From Anaeromyces robustus (lineage: Eukaryota > Neocallimastigomycota > Neocallimastigomycetes > Neocallimastigales > Neocallimastigaceae): a stretch of 64,000 nucleotides of DNA. The DNA is taken from positions 60,001 through 124,000 of the forward strand of contig MCFG01000082.1 in the NCBI GenBank assembly GCA_002104895.1, in the 5' to 3' direction. Shown piece after piece: positions 58,202 to 64,000 of this stretch (its first letter is position 1; each line of letters begins with the position of its first letter). The translations under genes and the position numbers were made by a program. Under the pieces are notes generated by a model. That model worked only from the letters and a program-made list of their open reading frames with translations. It was not told the origin of the DNA and did no database searches.

Positions 58202-59415
58202 ACAAATGAAATCAATAAAATAATAATAAGTATTATTTAATAAACAAAATACTAAAAGAAATTATTTCTTTAAATATTTTATTAGTTTAAATTTTTCTTA
58301 AATTTATATTTCTTATGTGTTGCTCTATCTCAATTTATTCCTGCTTTAAAAATTGGTAATTTTTATAATATAATATATTAATATTATATTAATAACTACT
58401 TGATAATTGCTTTTTTTTTTTTTGTTTTTATTATTATACAATATTAATTTTTTTTTCTTTTTTTTTAAAACGAAAAAAAAAAAAATTAAATAAATAAATA
58501 ATAAAGGTTATTTGGTTACATATATCGGTCCTCTTGTATTTATTCTTTCTATCACAATAAGTAAAGAAGCCTATGATGATTTATTAAGAAGAAAAAGAGA
58601 TAATGTAAATAAAAAAACAAATCAAAAAAAAAAAAAAATTATTATGAAATATGATAAATTTTTTTCAAAAATAAATAACATGAATATTTAAACAATATAT
58701 ATATATATATTTTTTTAGGAAGAAAATTCTCAAAAATATGAAATATTAACAGATGTTGGATTTTCTTATATTCCAAGTAGTAAAATTAAAGTAGGACATT
58801 TAATTAGAATTCACGAAAATCAAAGAGTATGATCATTTAATATTATTTTAAAATATATATATTTATTTATTTAATAATATTAAATAAAATTTTTAAATTT
58901 TAATTTGATATATTAATTTATTAATTTTTTTTATATATATAATAATTTTATTCAATAAAATATAAAGGTTCCAGCAGATTTATTATTATTAAGAACTTCA
59001 AATGCTAATGGAGAATGCTTTATTAGAACAGATCAATTAGATGGTGAAACAGATTGGAAATTAAGGTACAATTTTTTTTTTCTATTTTTTAAATCTTGTT
59101 ATCAACAATAATTTTTTTTTAAAAGTTATGATTAAAAGTAAATTGTTTTAATTATTAAAAATAAAAAAAAATTTTTTTTTTGTTTTTTATATATAATTTG
59201 AATTATTATTAATTATAATAAAGAACTGCTGTATCAACAACACAACATTTAGAATTTGATAATCAACTTTATGATTATCAAGCATCAGTATATGGTAATA
59301 AACTTTTATTAAATTATCATTAATAATTTTATTATTATTATTATTATAATTATTTATTATTTTAAAGTAAATGATTGTAGTATCATATATATTAATTATA
59401 TATTAATTATATGTT

Positions 59416-59446
<31 letters not shown>

Positions 59447-59918
59447 TAAATTCAAATATACTTAATTTTATAAATTACATAAAAAAAAAAAAAAGCTGAA
59501 GATCCACAAAAAGATATTTATAAATTTATAGGGACCTTTACTTCATTTTCTTCAGATGTAATTAATAATGATAATAATGATGATGATAATAATTATATTA
59601 ATTATATTGAATGATTAAAATTAAAATAAAATAAATTAAAATATATATATATATATATATTTTTTTAATTTAAAATATAATAAATAATAACAAAAAAAAA
59701 AAAAAATTAATTTAGGATGATGCTATCAATACCCCATTAAATGTTGAAAATACAATTTGGGCTAATACGGTTTTAGCCTCTGGATCAGCTATTGGTTTAG
59801 TATTATATACTGGAAGAGATACTCGTTCTGTAATGAATACAAATTTCCCTAAAACAAAAGTTGGAAAGATTGATTGGGAAATTAATCGTTTAGCAAAGGT
59901 AATAATAATAATAATAAT

Positions 59919-59958
<40 letters not shown>

Positions 59959-60406
59959 GTAATAATCATAAATGAATAATAATAATAATAATAATTAAAT
60001 TATAAATTATAATTTATAATAATAATTATATAAATCAATTTCAATAATTTATTAATAAATATATTTTATATATATATATATAAATTTAATTAATTTATTT
60101 ATTAGATTTTATGTGTTGTTACATTAACTGTATCATTTGTCTTAATTGCATTAAATGGTTTTAGTGGTTCATGGTATATTTCATTATTTAGATTCTTAAT
60201 TATTTTCTCATCTATTATTCCTATAAGGTATATTATATTATTAACAAAAAAAATATATATATATATATATGAAGATATTAATAAATATATTTAAATAATA
60301 ATAAAAAAGAAAAATTTTATAAATATATTAGAATAAAAAAATGAAGTTTTTTTTTTTTATATGTATATATTTAGTTTTCAATTTTTTTTTTTTTTTTTAC
60401 TAATTT

Positions 60407-60442
<36 letters not shown>

Positions 60443-60643
60443 GTTTACGTGTCAATCTTGATTTAGGAAAAACATATTATTCATATGATATCATGCATGA
60501 TAAAGAAATACCTGGTACTATCGTTCGTACAAGTACAATTCCAGAAGAATTAGGAAGAGTAGAATATATATTATCAGATAAGACTGGAACATTAACAAAA
60601 AATGGTAATTATTTTTTATTATTTATTAATAAATAATTAACAG

Positions 60644-60694
<51 letters not shown>

Positions 60695-61454
60695 TAATAC
60701 TATATACCATATATACAATATTATTATATATATATTCATAACATACAATACAATATAATACAATACAATATAAAATAATATAATATAATATAATTTGATA
60801 ATAATAATAATATAATATTTTAAGAAATGGAATTAAAACAAATTCACTTGGGTACTTTATCTTATACAACTGAAGCAATGGAAGAACTTAAATCCAATTT
60901 ATTAATGTTATATGAAACACAAAATGAAGTTAATATTCGTTTTAAACGTTCAAAAGATATGGCTAATCGTATAAAAGATATTGTATTAGCTTTATCTTTA
61001 TGTCATAATGTCACACCAATTATATCTGAAGATGGTAAATTAACTTATGAAGCTTCATCTCCAGATGAAATTGCTATCGTTAAATGGACAGAAAATATTG
61101 GAATGACACTTATTTATAGAGATACTAAAAAAATAAAATTAAGAACACCTATCGATACTATTCTTGAATATACCATATTAGAAATTTTCCCATTCACAAG
61201 TGAAACAAAAAGAATGGGTATTATTGTAAAAGATGAAATAACGAATGAAATAACTTTTTATATGAAAGGTGCTGATGTTGTTCTTTCAAAAATGGTTTTA
61301 TTTAATGATTGGTAAAAAAAAAAAATTGAATTAAGAAAAAAAAAAAAAAAAAAAAAAACTATAAAAATTTATAATTTTTATATATAATATTTATTTTAAT
61401 AATAGATTTTAAATTTATTCCATTTATTAATTCATCATCATCATCATCATCATC

Positions 61455-61492
<38 letters not shown>

Positions 61493-62649
61493 TATTATTC
61501 TATTTTCTATATCTATACATATATATATATTATATATATTTTTTTCATTTATATATCATATAATTATTATTATATTATTTATATTATTTTATATTATATA
61601 TTATATTATTTTATATTATTTTATATTATATATTATTTTATATTATTTTATATTATATATTATATTATATTATTTTATATTATATTATATTATTTTATTT
61701 TATATTATTTTATATTATATTATTTTATATTATTTTATTTTATTTTATAATCACACAATATAATAATAATAATAAATAAATAAAAAAGGTTGGATGAAGA
61801 ATGTGGTAATATGGCACGTAAAGGTTTAAGAACATTAGTCATTGCAAGAAAAAAATTATCTTATGATACATATATGGAATTCCAAAAAAAATATGATCAA
61901 GCAAAATTAAGTGTTTTAGATAGAAATGGAGATATGGAAAAAGTTCAAATGACATTAGAAAATGATTTAGAATTATTAGGTTTAACTGGTGTTGAAGATA
62001 AATTACAAGATAATGTAAAACCAACTTTAGAATTATTAAGAAATTCAGGTATTAAAATTTGGATGTTAACAGGAGATAAAGTAGAAACGGCATCATGTAT
62101 TGCTGTTTCTTCAAAATTAGTTTCTAGAAATAGTTCAATCGTTCAATTTTGTAAAATACATGATTTAATGGAATTAAGAGAAAAATTAATAGGTTTAAAT
62201 TCAATGTCAGAAACTTGTTTAGTTATTGATGGTGAATCCTTACAACTTTGTCTTACCAGTTGTAGAGAATTATTTTATGAAACTACTAAAAATTTACCAG
62301 CTGTTGTTTGTTGTCGTTGTTCACCAACTCAAAAAGCAGAAGTTACCAAATTAATTAAAAGTAAAATAAAAAATTGTGTTTGTGCTGTAGGAGATGGTGG
62401 AAATGATGTTAGTATGATTCAATCGGCTGATGTTGGTAAATATATATATATATATTTTTTATTTTTATTTTTATTTTTATTTTTATTTTTATTTTTATTT
62501 TTATTTTTATTTTTATTTTTATTTTTATTTTTATTATTTTATTTTTATTTTTATTTTTATTATTTTATTTTTATTTTACTATATATATAAATATATATAA
62601 AAGAATAAAAAAATAAAAAAAAAATTTATTTTATATTATATATAATTCC

Positions 62650-62687
<38 letters not shown>

Positions 62688-62738
62688 AAATTATAAAATA
62701 ATAATAATATAATATATATAATATATAATATATTATAT

Positions 62739-62770
<32 letters not shown>

Positions 62771-63978
62771 AATAAATAAATAATAATTACTAAATAATTA
62801 TTTAATTAAATATTTTAATAATATATTCAAAATATTTTGATATATATATATATAATTACATAAAAAGGTGTTGGTATTGTCGGTAAAGAAGGAAAACAAG
62901 CATCATTAGCTGCTGATTTTTCTATTAATCAATTTCAATATCTTGCAACATTATTATTATGGCATGGAAGAAATAGTTGTATGTATATTATAAACTAAAA
63001 TTAAAAAAAAAATATATATATATATATATAATTTATAATAATAACAAATAACCAATATATAATAATATATTAATTTTTTATATGAAAAATAGATAAAAGA
63101 TCTGCAGCATTATCTCAATTCATTATTCATCGTGGTTTAATTATTTCAGTTATTCAAACAGTATTTTCGGCAATGTTTTATTTTGCTCCAATTGCTTTAT
63201 ACAAAGTAAATAAAATAAAAATATTTATTTTATTTAATTATATTTTTGTTATTATTTATTATATGAATATAATAATAAGTTTATAAAATAAATTTTAATA
63301 AAATAAAATAATATATATATATATATCCTACTAATCCTACTATAATATATATTAATGAATTAATAATAATATATAATAATAATAATTATAGGGTTTATTA
63401 CTTGTTGGTTATACAACTGTATATACAAGTGGTCCAGTATTTTCATTAGTATTAGATAAAGATATTAATTATGCTACAGCAATGAGATATCCAGAACTCT
63501 ATAAAGAATTATTAAAAGGAAGATCATTATCTTTTAAAACATTTTTCCAATGGATGCTTATTAGTGTATATCAAGGTGGTATTATTATGACAGGATCTAT
63601 TTTACTTTTCGAAGATCAATTTCAAAATATTGTTTCAATTACTTTTACGGCTTTAATTTTAAATGAATTACTTATGGTTGCTTTTGAAGTGAAAACATGG
63701 TAAATATATTTATTAAATTGAATTAAATTAAATTAAATTAAATTGAATTGAATTGAATTATAAAATAAAATTAAAAATAGAAATAGATTAATATTAATAT
63801 TTATATTCACATTAAAATTATTATAATATTTTTATTAATTTTATATTAAAATATTAATATAATATAATAAAAAAAATCAAATTTATTATAATTAATAGGC
63901 ATAAAGCTATAGTAATAGCGGAAATTATTACTCTATTTTGTTATATAGCATCTATGTTCTATTTAAAAACTGATTTTG
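57503..63978 (+). CDS. P4-ATPase phospholipid flippase, Neo1/ATP9 type (3' end outside window)
   Basis: Eighteen exons are visible: 57503-57586, 57771-57858, 58019-58110, 58286-58355, 58507-58604, 58719-58826, 58968-59065, 59224-59294, 59496-59557, 59716-59898, 60106-60227, 60444-60604, 60825-61311, 61789-62435, 62868-62978, 63093-63205, 63392-63699 and 63899-63978; phases agree at each junction and about 994 codons are in view. Landmarks: [21 protein letters not shown] before TM1, [13 protein letters not shown] and TISKEAYDD, actuator LDGET (205-208), [10 protein letters not shown], phosphorylation motif DKTGTLT with D404, [12 protein letters not shown], and [16 protein letters not shown] (776-791). 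The short N-terminus and [10 protein letters not shown] point to the Neo1/ATP9A class, which acts at Golgi/endosome membranes without a Cdc50 subunit. Only the last few dozen residues should be missing; a GTAAGT donor ends the last exon. Introns are full of microsatellites. Confidence 0.95.
59899..60692. repeat. Microsatellites in flippase introns 10-12
   Basis: (ATA)n at 59,899-59,975, (TTTA)n at 60,404-60,443 ending directly at the exon-12 acceptor, and (ATA)n at 60,648-60,692. Confidence 0.9.
61433..61755. repeat. (TCA)n, (ATA)n and TATTTTATAT arrays in flippase intron 13
   Basis: The 477-bp intron contains a TCA run, an ATA run, then about 190 bp of TATATTATTTTATAT-type imperfect repeats before the acceptor at 61,788. 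Confidence 0.9.
62455..62580. repeat. (TTTTTA)n hexamer array in flippase intron 14
   Basis: About 13 clean hexamers then shortened units start some 20 bp after the donor of exon 14. A (TTA)n run at about 62,653-62,682 and (TAA)n/(TAAA)n runs at 62,742-62,782 follow in the same intron. Confidence 0.92.
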
Positions 63979-64000
63979 GTAAGTTAACAACATTTTAAGT

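Overview
This window looks like nuclear DNA of an anaerobic gut fungus (Neocallimastigomycota). The evidence is extremely AT-rich DNA between genes, dense A/T microsatellites, AT-rich spliceosomal introns, a secreted protein with two CBM10-type fungal dockerins (the cellulosome docking module of these fungi), and two secreted CotH-kinase proteins. The genus cannot be told from the sequence.

Layout. 1-9.4 kb: no gene seen, only A/T-rich DNA and simple repeats. 9.4-11.2 kb: a CotH-family protein with a signal peptide and a GPI-like tail. 13.3-16.5 kb: a LINE-like fossil, an alpha/beta hydrolase (minus strand), a decayed partial copy of that hydrolase, and a small secreted protein of unknown function. 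17.5-28.8 kb: four minus-strand genes. These are a seven-exon Fpg/MutM-type DNA glycosylase with a repeat tail of about 1,050 residues, a GNAT-like protein, ribosomal protein eL22, and chorismate synthase in six exons. 30.8-46.2 kb: three annexin genes in tandem plus a fourth gene that keeps only the annexin-style Pro/Gln/Gly-rich N-terminus. All four appear to begin with a 5-nt first exon (ATG plus two bases). A second copy of the LINE-like fossil lies at 36.8-37.65 kb. 49.0-53.4 kb: a second CotH protein and the double-dockerin protein. 57.5 kb to the end: a Neo1/ATP9-type P4-ATPase flippase with 18 exons visible, cut by the window edge.

I built the multi-exon genes by reading GT...AG boundaries by eye and checking that family motifs continue in phase across each junction. 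Exon lengths sum to whole codons in every complete gene (Fpg 1,363 aa, eL22 117 aa, chorismate synthase 396 aa, annexins 484, 477 and 358 aa, orphan tail 148 aa). The exon tables are therefore internally consistent, but no transcript supports them here.

The genes mix housekeeping functions (translation, shikimate pathway, DNA repair, lipid flipping) with lineage-specific secreted proteins. The points most worth a second look are the giant charged repeat tail on the Fpg glycosylase, its 12-nt microexon next to the active site, the shared 5-nt start exon of the annexin cluster with its orphan-tail paralogue, an intronic hairpin in the eL22 gene, and the stand-alone double dockerin.
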